Below the pieces are notes generated by a model, which saw only the letters and a program-made list of their open reading frames with translations, was not told the DNA's origin and did no database searches. Positions 44,951 through 57,112 of a stretch of DNA of 64,000 nt are shown here, in pieces. A program made the position numbers and the translations under genes. The stretch's first letter is position 1. Each line of letters opens with the position of its first letter. The stretch is from Stictocephala bisonia (Eukaryota; Arthropoda; Insecta; Hemiptera; Membracidae): NCBI GenBank assembly GCA_035578905.1, contig JAQJVL010000102.1, positions 839,501 to 903,500 of the forward strand, in the 5' to 3' direction.

Positions 44951-46295
44951 TTCATTAACAGGGCCGCCCAGAGACTTTTGGTGGCCCCGGGGCAAAGTTT
45001 ACCATGTGGCCCCTTCCTTCACTTCAAAATAAATTTAATTACTCTTATTGTCAAATATACTATAATTGATATTTTACTTTTAGCACATTCTACAATATTC
45101 TTACCATCTCTTTCGTTAGATTACTATTGTAATTAAGATTCTTGTTCATTGACGTTTTCTCATGGCTAGCTGCGAAGCTCCGGTAAGCGTTTCTCTAATT
45201 ATCATATACTGTTTAAACATTTCCTTAAGTATTACCACCACAATAACATCAATCCCTTATAACAAAACTGATATTCTTTAATATTAAATAAATAATAACG
45301 AACCAAGCAATGCCACAGTCAGTTGCATAGTAGGCCGCAGCAGCTCTTCGATTGCCAGTTGAGGAGCCATCCTCGCCAATGATATAAGCTGTGGGTGAGG
45401 GAGGGAGGGCCAATAAATTTGTATAGGTTACTTGGCTTCGCTAGCAAAAGAGCAAGTTTAGACTGAGAGTGGCCGAATGTTTAGGAAGTAAAATAATTTG
45501 GTGAGCGCGAACATCTAGTGCTTTAAAAACAGTCAACTGAGAGTTGAGGTTATTTTATTGTTTTCAAAACAGGTTGTAGACCACTGGGTACGTAGCTTAT
45601 TGGTGTTGGACATTAAAACATCCAGTTTATACTCGTGATTTTAGTTTGTCTTTGTGCTAAACTTTAAAACTATTCAATTTTTATTTCACAGGCATAAAAG
45701 GCATTTTGTACCAACTCAATTTTCTCAGCATAAAACACAGTAAAATGTATGTCTGTCAAATTGGACACTATATCATTGATGTACATCACAGTGTACACGT
45801 CCGTACAGTGACAGTAGTATTGACCCTCCTGCTCAACAATACATGTACAGTGGTTCAATCTTAGTTAATTTTACTTATCACGCAACAAACAATAAATAAA
45901 TACTGTATTAATGATTGTCAAAAATATAATTGGCTTACTCGTTCGTCAGTGACAGTAAAAAATTATGAAAACTATTTTGATTGGTCGTAGATTTTGTTAT
46001 ATTAATGAATGACAACATTAATCAATTATGCTATTTGTTTGGGAACAACCCGTACTTGGGCATAAATGGTTTTTAATCAAGAGCTACTCTACTGAGTATG
46101 TTGAGAATACACTCCTGTTCCTGTTACAGTTTCAGGGTAAATTAAACCAGACAATAAAAGAGTTACAACAAGTTAAATGTCACAAAATAAATAATATATA
46201 AAAGGAGTTGTACAAATCTTAACAATGATGAAGATGTTTTATCTATTTATTTAACGGTGTAATTTAAGATCTCCTCTTTTCATTAAGACCTATTC

Positions 46296-46577
46296 ATTAA
46301 TTGGTCGGTAGCGTAGTTGGTTCAATCCCAGCTTCATGAGCTAAAGGTTGTCAGTTCGATCCCAATCAGAGTCATAATACATTTTGAGAAGGATCAGCTG
46401 ATAACCACCGGCTGTTCATTTGTCATTGGGCTATTAATTAATGACACTTTCTAAGGAATAGTCGACCTTAGTTTGTAACAATGACTACATTCGCTCATCT
46501 ACACTCATCACACTCATTCGAAATCCATATTCGCCCATATCTTGACGATCGGCGTCTTATGAATAAATAAATAAATA
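46296..46577 (+). mobile_element. tRNA-derived SINE
   Basis: The head holds a box A-like TAGCGTAGTTGG near 46307 and a box B-like AGTTCGATCCC near 46350, spaced as in tRNA promoters for RNA polymerase III. The body includes GGGCTATTAATTAATGACAC, and the tail CGATCGGCGTCTTATGAATA ends in (AATA)n. The cloverleaf is incomplete and CCA-type features are absent, so it is not a tRNA gene. Tail relatives occur at 2.9, 15.7, 26.85, 41.8 and 43.2 kb. Confidence 0.82.
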
Positions 46578-46579
46578 TG

Positions 46580-48480
46580 TCATATTATTTTGGTAAAATG
46601 CCTTTACGAACATCCAAGTCATAATAACTAGTAAATTTAAAATGTTAAAGGAAACATTACAGTAGAGAGAAAGTAAAAAAATTGCATGTACAGTAAACTC
46701 TGGTTAACCGGTTAAATATGATGGAAGGTGAATCCGGATAGTACAGAACGTAACAAAATTACAATTTTTAGACAAGATTATGCCACGCAAATCCTCCGGC
46801 GATAGCGTAGGGTAAGTTGAATGTAATGCATCATACACACATTTTGTTACACATCCGGTAAGCGAGCGGTGATGTTGTTGTATGCATATTTACCAGATTT
46901 AAGTACCTAGAAATCTACTATAATTTAGTGGTTTCATCGTTAATTTATTCTTTTTATACTGTAAAAATATATAATTTACTTTGCAGTATATTACAATACT
47001 ATATTGAAACATTTATAGGCTATTTTTATTGATTTCAATAAAACGTTACCATAAATTACTGGGCTTAAACTTTAGCTTTTTGTTCTCTCAAAATCTGGAA
47101 ATGGAATATGTATCATAGCAAATTAAATTAATCGATAATTATAGTAGTTTACTAGGAAATCCAAAAGAACGCATTAAATTACAGAAATATCACTCTATAA
47201 AATACAACAATAACAAAATATTTCTTTATTGGACGACAGTAAACAAACAGACTAATGATTGACGATGTCCCCGATCTACCCTTCATGACAATTAATTGAA
47301 CTCTTCCAGCCACGTTGTTACAACATTGTATATTTTGCCTGCGGGTTTTTTGGGTGCAAAACACAGTTACTACTGAAATACGACTACTATTTCTTAAATT
47401 TAGTGCATATATTGAAAAATTGCACTAAATTACTGCAAAGAGGAAATAGTGCAACGTTACCACGTTCGAACGGAGTGCCGCCGCCTACTACCAGCTATGA
47501 AACCAAGTTTGTAAGAACCTTTTCTCATAAAGACTTTTCGACCTTTTTAAAATGTTTTTACTTTAATTTTGTTTGCTTATTTAATTGTGTTGTTCTTAGG
47601 CTTCCACTTTTTTTTACAATTTATTAATTTGCATACTTTAGGACGCAGGTTACTGATCACTTGTTTTCACATTAAATAGATCTATTATTTTGCAACGATG
47701 AGTCAAGGGATTTTCGAAACACTAAATCAAGATTATTTATCTACATAAACGAAATTAGTGAAAAAATATAAAATAAGGATAAAAGCTTAATCAACAAACT
47801 ACTACAAATACAAATCAATTCGCAATTGCTGTATTATCTTAAGTTTATAATAGTAATATATCATAACTAATGGTTTTGTAAGGATAATAACGTGACCAAG
47901 CGATTGATTTTCCTACCACTAAAAGCCAAGATAGAGTTGAATTTAGGACAAGTATAACAATTTAGTTTGAAGTAGTATATACTTTTTAAATTAAAGTTAA
48001 AAAATAAAACATACAGAAACGTTCTTGTCCACCTTGTATTAAACACGTCCAAAAACGGAGTTTTGAGTAATACAAATGTAAAGTTAGTGGATCTTTTGGC
48101 ATGTTTTATATAAATAGTGCACGAAAACAGGACATCTCATAGAGGTGACCCACTATCCACACCACTCAATATATGTTCGCAAACTGGAATTTATATTTTG
48201 GTGTGTTTACAAGCTGCATGACTTGTTCGCAAACAAGACAACTGTTCACACACTAACCAGAGCGTATGCTGTCACACCACTATGTCGACCGCTGACAAAC
48301 TTCAAAGACCAGTGTATAACTTGCTCCAAAAGGCTCCCTGGTTGCTATAAAACCAATGGTTTAGTTTAAACGTTTTAAAACTAAAACTGGAAGACTTATC
48401 TGGCCTAATATCACTTTTGATATAGGCCTGAATCGTTTCTTATCTAGTAGATTATTAAGTATTTTATTTTTTGTTGCATG
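46580..48480. other. Interior of the hAT element, no gene recognised
   Basis: It is AT-rich with only short ORFs, none resembling a BED finger, hAT core or dimerisation domain. A pogo-like terminus at 46690 has no partner that I could find. Confidence 0.45.
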
Positions 48481-48901
48481 AAATGTGCCCCCCCCCCCTG
48501 TGAACCAAGTCTGTGTGGCCCCGGGGAAATTTGCCCCTTTTGCCCCCTCCCGGGCGGCCCTGCTCATTAATATTGGACTTATTTGGACTTACCTCATTAA
48601 TATGACGTTTTTGACTTCAAATGGCTTAAAACTATTTATTGGAAAGCCAATTGAGTCGGAGAATTCAGGAATTCCAAAATATCGTCATTTCCGATAAGAG
48701 GATTTTGATGCAATTTGAAAACATTCCGAAAATGTTCAGCAAATACCTCAGCCTTTTTTTTTTATTAGTTTTGGCCCAGGTGCCATCCAGTTTCAGAATT
48801 GGAGGTATAGGAGTCGTTGGTCGTTTCATGCTTTTAGTGACTTTCCATAACGAATAGTCACTGTCTTCAAAGGGAGAAAGTGGCGAACAAAAATCGTTAA
48901 A

Positions 48902-49937
48902 CTATCCGCCTTTTATAGATTTTATCAATATTTTTAGTTGTTGAGAGGCCCTGTTTAGATTTGTTTTATCGAATTGATTCCTTGAATTTTGCCAAATTCT
49001 TCGCAAACGGCGTTTTTCTGCCAATTTCTTCCGTACAATTACTGGATAATTTACACTGTTTGAAGGCTTTTGTGGAAGACTGGGCGTTGCTTTCCAAGCC
49101 GCTTCCTGTAGGGATACGTTAAATGATTCAATTGCGTCATCAATATTTTCATAGGTTTTCAGTGGAATATTAAGCTTAGATATTTCATCAAAACTGTTTC
49201 GAAACATGTTCCAATTGGTGAATTTGTTACAAAGAGTTGGAGGAGTTTCTTTATTGATTACGGATGAACTGATTGTTAAAATAATAGGGGAATGGTCTGA
49301 TTGTAGATCGAGGGAGGACTCTATTTTTAAATAATTGTTACAAATACCCTTCGTAATAAAAAAATCTAAGATATCTGGAATTTTGTGTGGGTCACTAGGC
49401 CAGTATGTAGGTTCCCCTGTCGAAATAGCATCCATATTAAAATTATTGATTGTTTGTAGTAACTGTCGACCCCTAGAATTGTTAAGCCGTGATCCTCACA
49501 TTTGATGCTTAGCGTTGGAGTCTCCGCCAGAAATGAACCGAGGGCCCAAGGAGTTAAAGAAATCGTTAAATTGTACATTGGTGATGTTATGTCTTAGTGG
49601 GCAGTATACTTACTGAAGATATTGTCAGAGGACCAGTCCAATCTTCTACAACAATACTTGAAGCCTGAATGTGGTCAAACTGGTAACTTGGAAGTTCATA
49701 ATGCTTAATATTGTTTCGTATCAAAATAGCAGAACCACCATGAGCGTGTTATCAGGGTGATTTGAACTACGAGAAATTGAAAAATTAGGAATTTTAAAGA
49801 AAGTTAAATCGGTGAAGTGGGTTTCAGATATTAATAGTATATCTAGCTTGTAAGTTGATATGAACAATTTGTATTTCTTGATTATGTTTAATCAAGCCGT
49901 TGGCATTCCATTCTGATATTCTGAGAAAATTATTCAT
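48902..49937 (-). pseudogene. Jockey-like ORF2 start: apurinic endonuclease domain and linker
   Basis: The ATG at 49937 opens MNNFLRISEWNANGLIKHNQ, the Asn-containing WNANGL motif of LINE endonucleases. In neighbouring frames come LDILLISETHFTD (the catalytic Glu), IRNNIKHYELPSYQFDHIQA, SIKCEDHGLTILGVDS-type remnants and HKIPDILDFFITKGI followed by SSLDLQSDHSPIILTI, where SDHSPI carries the catalytic Asp-His. The linker continues to about 48905. At least four frame changes occur. Confidence 0.88.
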
Positions 49938-50582
49938 TTTAATTTAGAAATAACTGTTGTTAACAGGGTAATGGGGGTTCCAGCCTGTTAAATTTGCTGT
50001 GTTAGGAGGGTTTCAAATTTTACCATCTAAAGAGACCTTTTACCAATTTTAATCCATAAAAATCTAAATAATTAGTCGACTATTCTATTTTATTTCGTCG
50101 ACTCTTCAACAAGAAATAAAATGTGATTGTGAAAATGACAATTAACTAATATATCAAACAATTAATAATACCGATGCTGTACAGATAATCTAGTGGTAAC
50201 ATATGTATCTGTACCACTGTCGTTTACACTTTATTACTATCATCTAACCTTTATGTTACCTGTGATAAGTAAGTGCAGGGTAATGACCCCCTTTTCCGCG
50301 TTACCATTATTACGCCACACATCATCATGATAATGAACGATGATGGCGGAGACAAGAGTCTTTAGTATCTAGGTGGGTTCTCTCTGATACACCGGCTGCC
50401 GACCGATGGTGGTTTGACGGCAACAGTGGTCTGCAAGTCTCTCGGCCTATTCTTAGTCTACCATAATGCTGGCCGCTGTCTAGACATGCTCTACGAAGAG
50501 GTTGATTGCTATTTAATTCCTCGTCGGCTGTTGGAATTAATGTTTATATTATTTTTTAAGGGCATTTCTTAAACCACTTTTG

Positions 50583-50693
50583 TAAAATTTTTGACAACTA
50601 ATTTAAAAAAATGAAGTCCCTCTTGGCCGTGACGTCCCCTTGGTCGCGGCGACCGGGGTGACCGCCCCGCTCGCCCCCTTTCGGACGGCCCTT
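50583..50693. mobile_element. hAT-like right terminus without partner
   Basis: CGCTCGCCCCCTTTCGGACG followed by GCCCTT resembles the inverted hAT end type CAGGGCCGNCC seen at 44959/48562. No clear left end or target duplication was found between 49.95 and 50.5 kb, although CAGGGTAATGGGGGTT at 49974 is a weak candidate. Confidence 0.35.
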
Positions 50694-50699
50694 GTTATA

Positions 50700-51590
50700 A
50701 GAGCTTTTTTCCCCCTTATCACATTTAGATCAAAACTTAACCTTGTTAAGTTAGATTTAGATCCCTTCAATGTTTGTTAGTGCTCTGTCTACTGGTTTAA
50801 CATTGACAATCGATCTCATTCCATCTTATCAGTTATTGTTTTCAGTCACTGTTGTACTGACTTAGTCCATAGAACTGCTGTGCTGAGGTAGTTTTTTTTT
50901 ATTTTAGTATTTTATATGTTAAAATAAAATGTATATGTGTATAAGATAATTACTTGTACATATTTTAATATTCTTGAATAGAAAGGCGAAAATAAATCAA
51001 CACAGATATTTTTATACCGATAAATTAGCTTAAAATTAATAATTTACCTTTCTGAAAAGTGTACGATAACTTTATGGGTTTCCCCATATTTTTTACCTCT
51101 AACCCCATAATTTTATGTTTGGAGTCTGGCAACACTGGTTACTTTAGTTGGCATAGGTGGCACTTGGTACTTGATAGTCAGAATCAGAATTAAGTGTTGA
51201 AGGGCTGAGAACGAGGTGAAAATGGAGTTTTTACCAATCTTGTCGTTATGTATGATTTTAAGTAATGTTATTGTTGTTAAAGCGGAAGGTGAAACTTTAG
51301 TACTCTTGGATAATTTGGCTATCAAAGAAACTCATTCTATATTCTTTAAATCCTTGAAAGGTATGATATTAAGTTTACAAATAGGTTATGTACAACTCAT
51401 AATAATAGCCGGTTGGCAAGTTGTGATTGGATAATTTAAATCCTTCAAGTGTATAGTTAGTATAAAATCTAGAAGTGATAAGCGTTCTTTGGACAATTTG
51501 TAAAGCAATTCAGTAATCATTCACAAACAAAAATTGTAATCATGGTACTGTAACATGAATTGGCAAAGCCTAAATATTTTACTGATGGGT
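50700..51590. other. AT-rich DNA with one short ORF
   Basis: A plus-strand frame from ATG 51222 gives MEFLPILSLCMILSNVIVVK and then AEGETLVLLDNLAIKETHSI. It resembles a signal peptide plus mature start and is followed by GTATGATATT (51361), a weak donor context. I cannot support it further. Confidence 0.3.
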
Positions 51591-51704
51591 GTAATTTATT
51601 TATTTATTTAAATTCCAACGGTTACACCATTTTGTTAAAACAATACAATATCAATATGGCAAAATTAAGCTATTACAAAGTATACAAAAATACACACATA
51701 AGAA

Positions 51705-51734
51705 TATATATATAAGAAAACACATACACACATA

Positions 51735-51810
<76 letters not shown>

Positions 51811-51847
51811 TATACATACATATATATATGTATATATATATACATAC

Positions 51848-51923
<76 letters not shown>

Positions 51924-51925
51924 AA
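51705..51925. repeat. Compound TA/CA microsatellite
   Basis: A long (TA)n tract (about 51736-51800) is followed by mixed TATG/TACA units and a (CA)n tract (about 51851-51891), then more TA. Overlapping minus-strand ORFs rich in Tyr-Ile-Cys-Val are artefacts of this repeat. Confidence 0.97.
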
Positions 51926-52238
51926 ATAAAACAATTTCTAATACTAATATGTTATACTACGGAATAATACTAAATCATACTAACATATACACTTATTGTA
52001 AACTATATAATAAGAACACAGATCTAAGGCTACAATATTGCTAAAAGCTAATTAAGAACAAAAATTATAACAATAAAGAAAAATTAAGTTAACCAACATC
52101 AATACTATAGGATATACTCTAGATATAGAAATACTATAGTTGCATCAATGCTGACAAAGCTATGAAAAGAAATTACATTAGTGAAAAACTCAAAAAGGAC
52201 AAAAGAGATTCAATATCAACAAAGACAATCAACATCAA

Positions 52239-52501
52239 TTATCCCCCAGAAAAATTATTTTGACAACTCTTAAATGAGGGAAGCTTCATGTCAAAAAAAG
52301 TCAACTTCACTAGATACGCTGCATCCAATCCTCTGTATCCGTGCCAAACAACTGTTCTGGCTGTATGAGGTAGAATGCTGCCCTCTACCAAACAATTCTT
52401 GTGATCTGGTGGCCATAAGTGGTGCACGAATATGTATCCTCTGAAGGAGTTGAGGACAGTCAATGGCGCCTGAGAGCAGTTTGTAGAGGAATAGTACGTC
52501 C
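52239..52501 (-). CDS. Candidate host exon of unknown protein
   Basis: An acceptor-like TTTCAATTTAG is followed by an open frame: TYYSSTNCSQAPLTVLNSFR, then GYIFVHHLWPPDHKNC, SILPHTARTVVWHGYRGLDA and YLVKLTFFDMKLPSFKSC. Spaced Cys, a sequon (NCS) and balanced composition look like a secreted or extracellular domain, faintly like a CUB fold. A possible donor (CTA|GTGAAG) ends an exon at 52311 in phase 0, otherwise the frame runs to a stop at 52239. The link to any other exon is unproven. Confidence 0.35.
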
Positions 52502-52510
52502 CTAAATTGA

Positions 52511-52554
52511 AATAATTACCTAAATGTGTACATGTCAATTTAGGTAATTATTTT
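52511..52554. repeat. Short perfect-stem inverted repeat
   Basis: AATAATTACCTAAAT and, after about 11 bases, ATTTAGGTAATTATT are inverted copies. The hairpin abuts the candidate exon acceptor. It may be a MITE scar. Confidence 0.6.
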
Positions 52555-52589
52555 ATATTACTATATAAAAACATTATGTACTTATAATG

Positions 52590-53450
52590 CTTTTTTCAAG
52601 TTTATTTTCTCAAAATTTGGGTAATTATGCACTTTATTGCCACCTCTGAAAATATAATTTCTTGAATAAAAGGTGAAATATGAGTATATTTTTTGATGGG
52701 CTTGATTTCATCCGTGGAAAACTCGTTTTTTACCGAAAAATCGAAAAACTAGTTTTTTATCTGATAGTGCAAAAACAACTTTTGAAAATCGTTATTTTTC
52801 AACAACTTTTTATTTCTCTTTTTACTGCTGAACATAATATATAACTGGTTTTGTAGTAAATTTATTTTTTCAGCTCGAAAAATGCATTTTTTACTAACAA
52901 ACTAACTTATCCTAATTGTCTATTTTCTCAAAAAAAATTCATAATTTGAGTTAAATTATAGTGTTTGGCCTCAGAGATGGCCTGCCAGCTGTCACTCCGG
53001 TGAGAGTATAGATGAATTTGGTTTTTGTGATTAGTAGTTATTGTATATAATAACCGCGTAATGGCTGCTAATCGTGATTCGCTGTGATAGTAGTTTTTCC
53101 GTTATATCTCGAGAAATAGAGATAGTAATAAATCCGTTGTAATAGACAAAAATAGTTTTCAAATTTGTATTCAGTGCAAAAAACACATCAAAATATAAAA
53201 ACGATGATTAAAATACCATTTAAATTAACAAAAATATGATAAATATACAAAAAGTTGTGACATTGGTTTACGAATTTTTCGGTAAAATACATTATTACCG
53301 CGGAATAAAAAGCATCTCTCGTGAAAATACAGCCAATTCTTGACCCATTTCAAGTAAAATGTTTCAAATTTGATTGGTGGCAAGAAACTGCATAAATACC
53401 AAAATTTGAAAGGATTTAATTTTATTGGGAAATCGATTAAAAGTAGCCAT
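52590..53450 (+). repeat. Family B dispersed repeat, copy 3
   Basis: TTGCCACCTCTGAAAATATA, TTTTTACCGAAAAATCGAAA, ATGGCCTGCCAGCTGTCACT and CAAGAAACTGCATAAATACC occur in order. It is the reverse complement of 58.43-59.24 kb. It ends at a TTAA-flanked element. Confidence 0.75.
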
Positions 53451-53454
53451 TTAA

Positions 53455-54320
53455 CCCTTACCACGTCGTAAGCGCATACATGCGTGTATGTTGACTTTGC
53501 TCTAACCACCGTAAGCGCATATACACATAATAATTACAAAAATATTATTTTCGTTGTAATGTTTCTAATTTAACTTAATCCATTAGTGCATTTGGGTTAT
53601 GGGCGGTGACTCATGAGAGACACATTGTGCGGCTCGTGACCTTTTGTTGGCCTGTCACTCACTACGAGACTGGTTTTTTGTCTGGTAGTGTACATTTCCA
53701 GACTGGTTTTTGTCTGGTAGTGTACATTTCCTCTGCGCCGCCCAACGCCACAAGCACGTATACGCGCAGCTACTGATGAGCCAAGCGGTTGTCATTGTCC
53801 GCCGCCTTACAGCTTTGAAACTGTGTATTTTGTAGTTTTATCATTACTTTAGTTTAATGTATGTTAGTAGTTTATTAATTTTAAGTGTCAATATAAATAA
53901 TCCGGTCGATTTTGATTTTGTGGAAGGTATTAAATACATCGTAATCAAGTGATATATGTATTTATTTTTTATTATCTGTGTTATGTGCAGGCCCTATCTT
54001 TATCAATTTATGTACAAGTAAATGTACTCAATTATGCATATTTTATAGTAATAATATTTTGTATTGATTCATTCAATATAAGTTTTATATGCCTGAGGCT
54101 TAAGCCCTACTTTCAAGTAAAAGTTTTCTTATTTACATATTCATATAGAAGAAAAAAAGGTAAAGTAAGTTAATATAAATTTCAAAATGTTATCATATCT
54201 TTTATTTTCCTGTACAGAACAATACACAAACATGAGCAACTAAAAAATGTAATTTAGATTTTTTTACACTAAATTAGCACTTAATGGAAAATGGGCATTG
54301 TATAAATGGCGCTCAAAGGG
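53455..54320. mobile_element. Candidate piggyBac-like non-autonomous element
   Basis: TTAA at 53451 precedes CCCTTACCACGTCG. The right side ends CGCTCAAAGGG before TTAG, possibly a mutated TTAA. Inside, AGACTGGTTTTTGTCTGGTAG with TGTACATTTCC is duplicated in tandem (53668 and 53699), and TAAGCGCATA occurs twice near the left end. No coding sequence is seen. Confidence 0.45.
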
Positions 54321-55376
54321 TTAGTAAGAATTTTGATAAAATTTGAAGGTTAAAATCTCGTTTTTTAACTTTCCAAAAATGAGATTTCCCCATGTTTAAC
54401 ACCAAACATCATTTTTGAACCTCTTAAGATGGTAATAACATATAAAATTAAATGGTGAAAAAATTTCAAAATGGTCAAGCAACCATCATTGTATTACTTC
54501 ATATGTATTGACCCTGTACTAACTTCTCAATACTATCCAAATAGGAAAAAAAAGATTGTTGTGTCGCAATTGTTGGCAGTCACAATTAGCAGAAGCTGAC
54601 TTAGTTTTCTTATATTTCCTTTAAATGGGGCATTGGACTTTGTGCTTGAAATTATTTTCAGCAATGGCATATTACCAACAAATACTTTTAAAACTCAAAA
54701 GATGCATTTTTAGTATTTTCAAGACATGTTGTATGTCATATTTGCTGAATACCAGTTCAAGCGCAAATATACAGCAATGAATGAGTGGCTTCACCATTTC
54801 CTGCTCACAGCAGCGACGCTGTACCCTCCAAAATACCTACCCACAACAAAAGCGTCTCTACCCACCAGCCACTGGTTGGTGGTGCTACTGGTTTGGCTCT
54901 ATCTATCTGTAGTTAAAATATCCAAAAATTTATACTTTTCAAAAATTTATACTTTTCAAACTTTTTAACCTTCCGGGACGCGCGCCGTTGTACAAAGTAC
55001 AACAGTAGTCGTATTTTTATATTTACCGGTTCAATTTTTACCTGGAATGCTGGTAACCGCGATCTATTCCTAGGCACCTCCCTCCCCTACTCCGTAACTG
55101 CCTCGCATATTGTTCTGGTCAAGGTCGCCTTTCTCAGGTGGAATTTAGTTCAGTCGCGTCAGAGTTGTTGTACTTTGTCCAACGCGCGCGTCCTCGAGTA
55201 GTGTCTTATTAGTGTAGTTAACATTGTTCAAACTGCGTAAATAATAGTTTTGTGTGTTTTATTTTATTGTTATATTACTATTTTGTATATTAGTGTTGTA
55301 TATATAGTTATTTTGTTGCATTTAAATAGTGTTAACTTTGTTTATTTTGTTTTTATTCTGTATATACTGTTAGGAA

Positions 55377-57112
55377 TTGCCATTACTATGTGATGTACTG
55401 AGAACAAGTGAAATTGATCATATTCTGCAAAATAGTTCTGAAGATGATGATATAGATGGGTTTATGACAGATTGTAGTGTTGAACAAATTGAACACAATC
55501 ATATTTCGGATGACAGTGAACTTGAGGTAAATGATGAAAGTGACTTAGAAATCTGTGATGATGCCGAGTTTGTTCTGGGTAAAGATGGTGAGACAATATG
55601 GTGTTTATCCGACATTCTTCCTTCTAGCAAAACAAGAAGAACAAACATCGTGAAAAAACTTCCAGGACCAAAACCACGTGCGAGGAATGTGAGTAATGAG
55701 ATTGATGCATTTTTATCTATGATAAGTCTTGAAATGATAGATGAAATTTTAGATTGTACTAATAAACATATACTTACTATCTCACATAAATTTGCTAGGG
55801 AACGAGATTGCTTACAGTCTAACAGACCTGAGATTATGGCATTATTTGGAGTTTTGTATCTGATTGGTACTAGAAAGAGTGGTCATGCAAACGTTAGAGA
55901 ACTATGGGCTAAGGATGGGACAGGAATACCAATTATACGAGCAGCTATGAGTTACAAACGTTTTTTATTTTTACTAAATTGTATGAGGTTTGACGATAAA
56001 ACCACAAGAGATTACCGCAAGAAATTTGACAAACTAGCTCCCATTAGATCTGTTGTTGATTTGTTTGTAAAAAACTGCATTGATAATTACAGTACATCTG
56101 AATTTGTAACAATAGATGAGATGCTGCATCGTTTCAGAGGTAGGTGTTCATTTGTCCAGTACATACCTAACAAACCGGCCAAGTACGGCTTGAAAATGTT
56201 TGCTCTTTGCGACGCCAAAACGTTTTATTGTCACAACTTTGAGGTGTATTGTGGAAAACAACCACAGGGCCCCTACGAAACCTCAAACAGTGCTATAGAT
56301 GTCGTCAGACGACTTGTAAAACCCATTGAGAATACCAATAGAAATGTAACTACAGACAATTGGTATACAAGCGTCCCACTAACTGATTACCTACTGAGTA
56401 AAAGGTTAACACTAATTGGAACTTTAAAAAAAATAAGGCTGCTATACCTCCTTCATTTTTGCCCAATAAGGCTAAAGATGTGGGTACTTCAATGTACGGA
56501 TTTCAAGATGATAAAACACTAGTTTCTTATGTGACTTAAAAAAAACAAAGGTGTTGTATTATTGTCTACAATGCACCACACAAAAGTGATTGATAATGAA
56601 ACAGGTAAACCTGATATAATTATTGACTACAACCAGACCAAGGGTGGCGTGGATACTTGCGACAAAATGTGTGCAGCCTACTCCGTATCCAGGGTGACGA
56701 GACGATGGCCTGTAGCCCTTTTTTCGTTTTTATGAATATTGCTAGCATCAATGCAAGGGTAATTTTAAATTTTAATAAAAACAAAGAACCATGCAGAAGA
56801 AAAGATTTCCAAAAACGTTTGGCAATGAGTTTGATGAAGGAACATTTGGAGATGAGAGCTACTATTAGGTCACTCCCTGTTGATATTACTACCTTTTTGG
56901 CAAGATACAGAACCGCTGATATAGAAGAGGAAGTTGCCGAACGGCATGCCAGAAAGAAGGGAACATGCTGGATGTGTGGTGGAAAAAAAAACTCATCTAC
57001 AACAATTAAATATGACACATGTGCACGATTTGTTTGTAAAACCCACTCAGAGAAGAAACTCATCTGTAAACACTGCAATCAAGGTAGGAGTGATGATAAC
57101 AGTGACGAGTAA
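55377..57112 (+). pseudogene. piggyBac transposase with frameshifts
   Basis: The frame from 55377 includes an acidic N-terminus (SSEDDDIDGF), then RARNVSNEIDAFLSM and KRFLFLLNCMRFDD. The first catalytic Asp is in VTIDEMLHRFRGR (D247 of this frame) and the second in TTDNWYTSVPLTDYLL (D327). Frameshifts in A-runs near 56430 and 56540 lead to YNQTKGGVDTCDKM, which holds the third Asp. Another in a T-run near 56730 leads to the C-terminal Cys-rich zinc-binding tail (CWMCGGKK ... CKTHSEKKLICKHC). No ATG fits the N-terminus. A good acceptor (TATATACTGTTAG) just before 55376 suggests an upstream coding exon, but I found none. Confidence 0.92.

Larger units (their letters stand above)
44959..48562. 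mobile_element. hAT transposon, non-coding or decayed, 3.6 kb
   Basis: Both ends begin CAGGGCCGCCC in inverted orientation, followed by G-rich sequence and a shared CCCCGGGG block. Flanks TTCATTAA (44951-44958) and CTCATTAA (48563-48570) form an 8-bp target duplication with one mismatch. No transposase motif was found inside, so it depends on others or has lost its gene. It contains a SINE at about 46.3 kb and a lone pogo-like end (CAGTAAACTCTGGTTAACCG) at 46690. It splits the Jockey-like LINE. Confidence 0.92.
42300..49937 (-). mobile_element. Jockey-like LINE, split by nested insertions
   Basis: A single minus-strand ORF2 can be followed from its ATG at 49937 to about 42785, with endonuclease, linker and reverse-transcriptase parts in order. 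It is interrupted by a hAT element (44959-48562) and by a SINE tail at about 43165-44275 that contains a further element. Several stops and frameshifts are present. The 3' end is somewhere near 42.2-42.6 kb. ORF1 was not recognised upstream of 49937. Confidence 0.88.

Noticed and set aside
46296..46370. tRNA gene suggested by box A and box B
   Set aside because: The cloverleaf cannot be completed and the sequence continues into a SINE body and tail, so it is a tRNA-derived SINE head.
51665..51934. Minus-strand ORFs of 71-89 codons rich in Tyr, Ile, Cys and Val
   Set aside because: They are readings of the TA/CA microsatellite, with no sequence complexity.
56620..57078. Minus-strand 152-codon ORF within piggyBac
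   Set aside because: It is antisense to the conserved transposase C-terminus and has no independent support.
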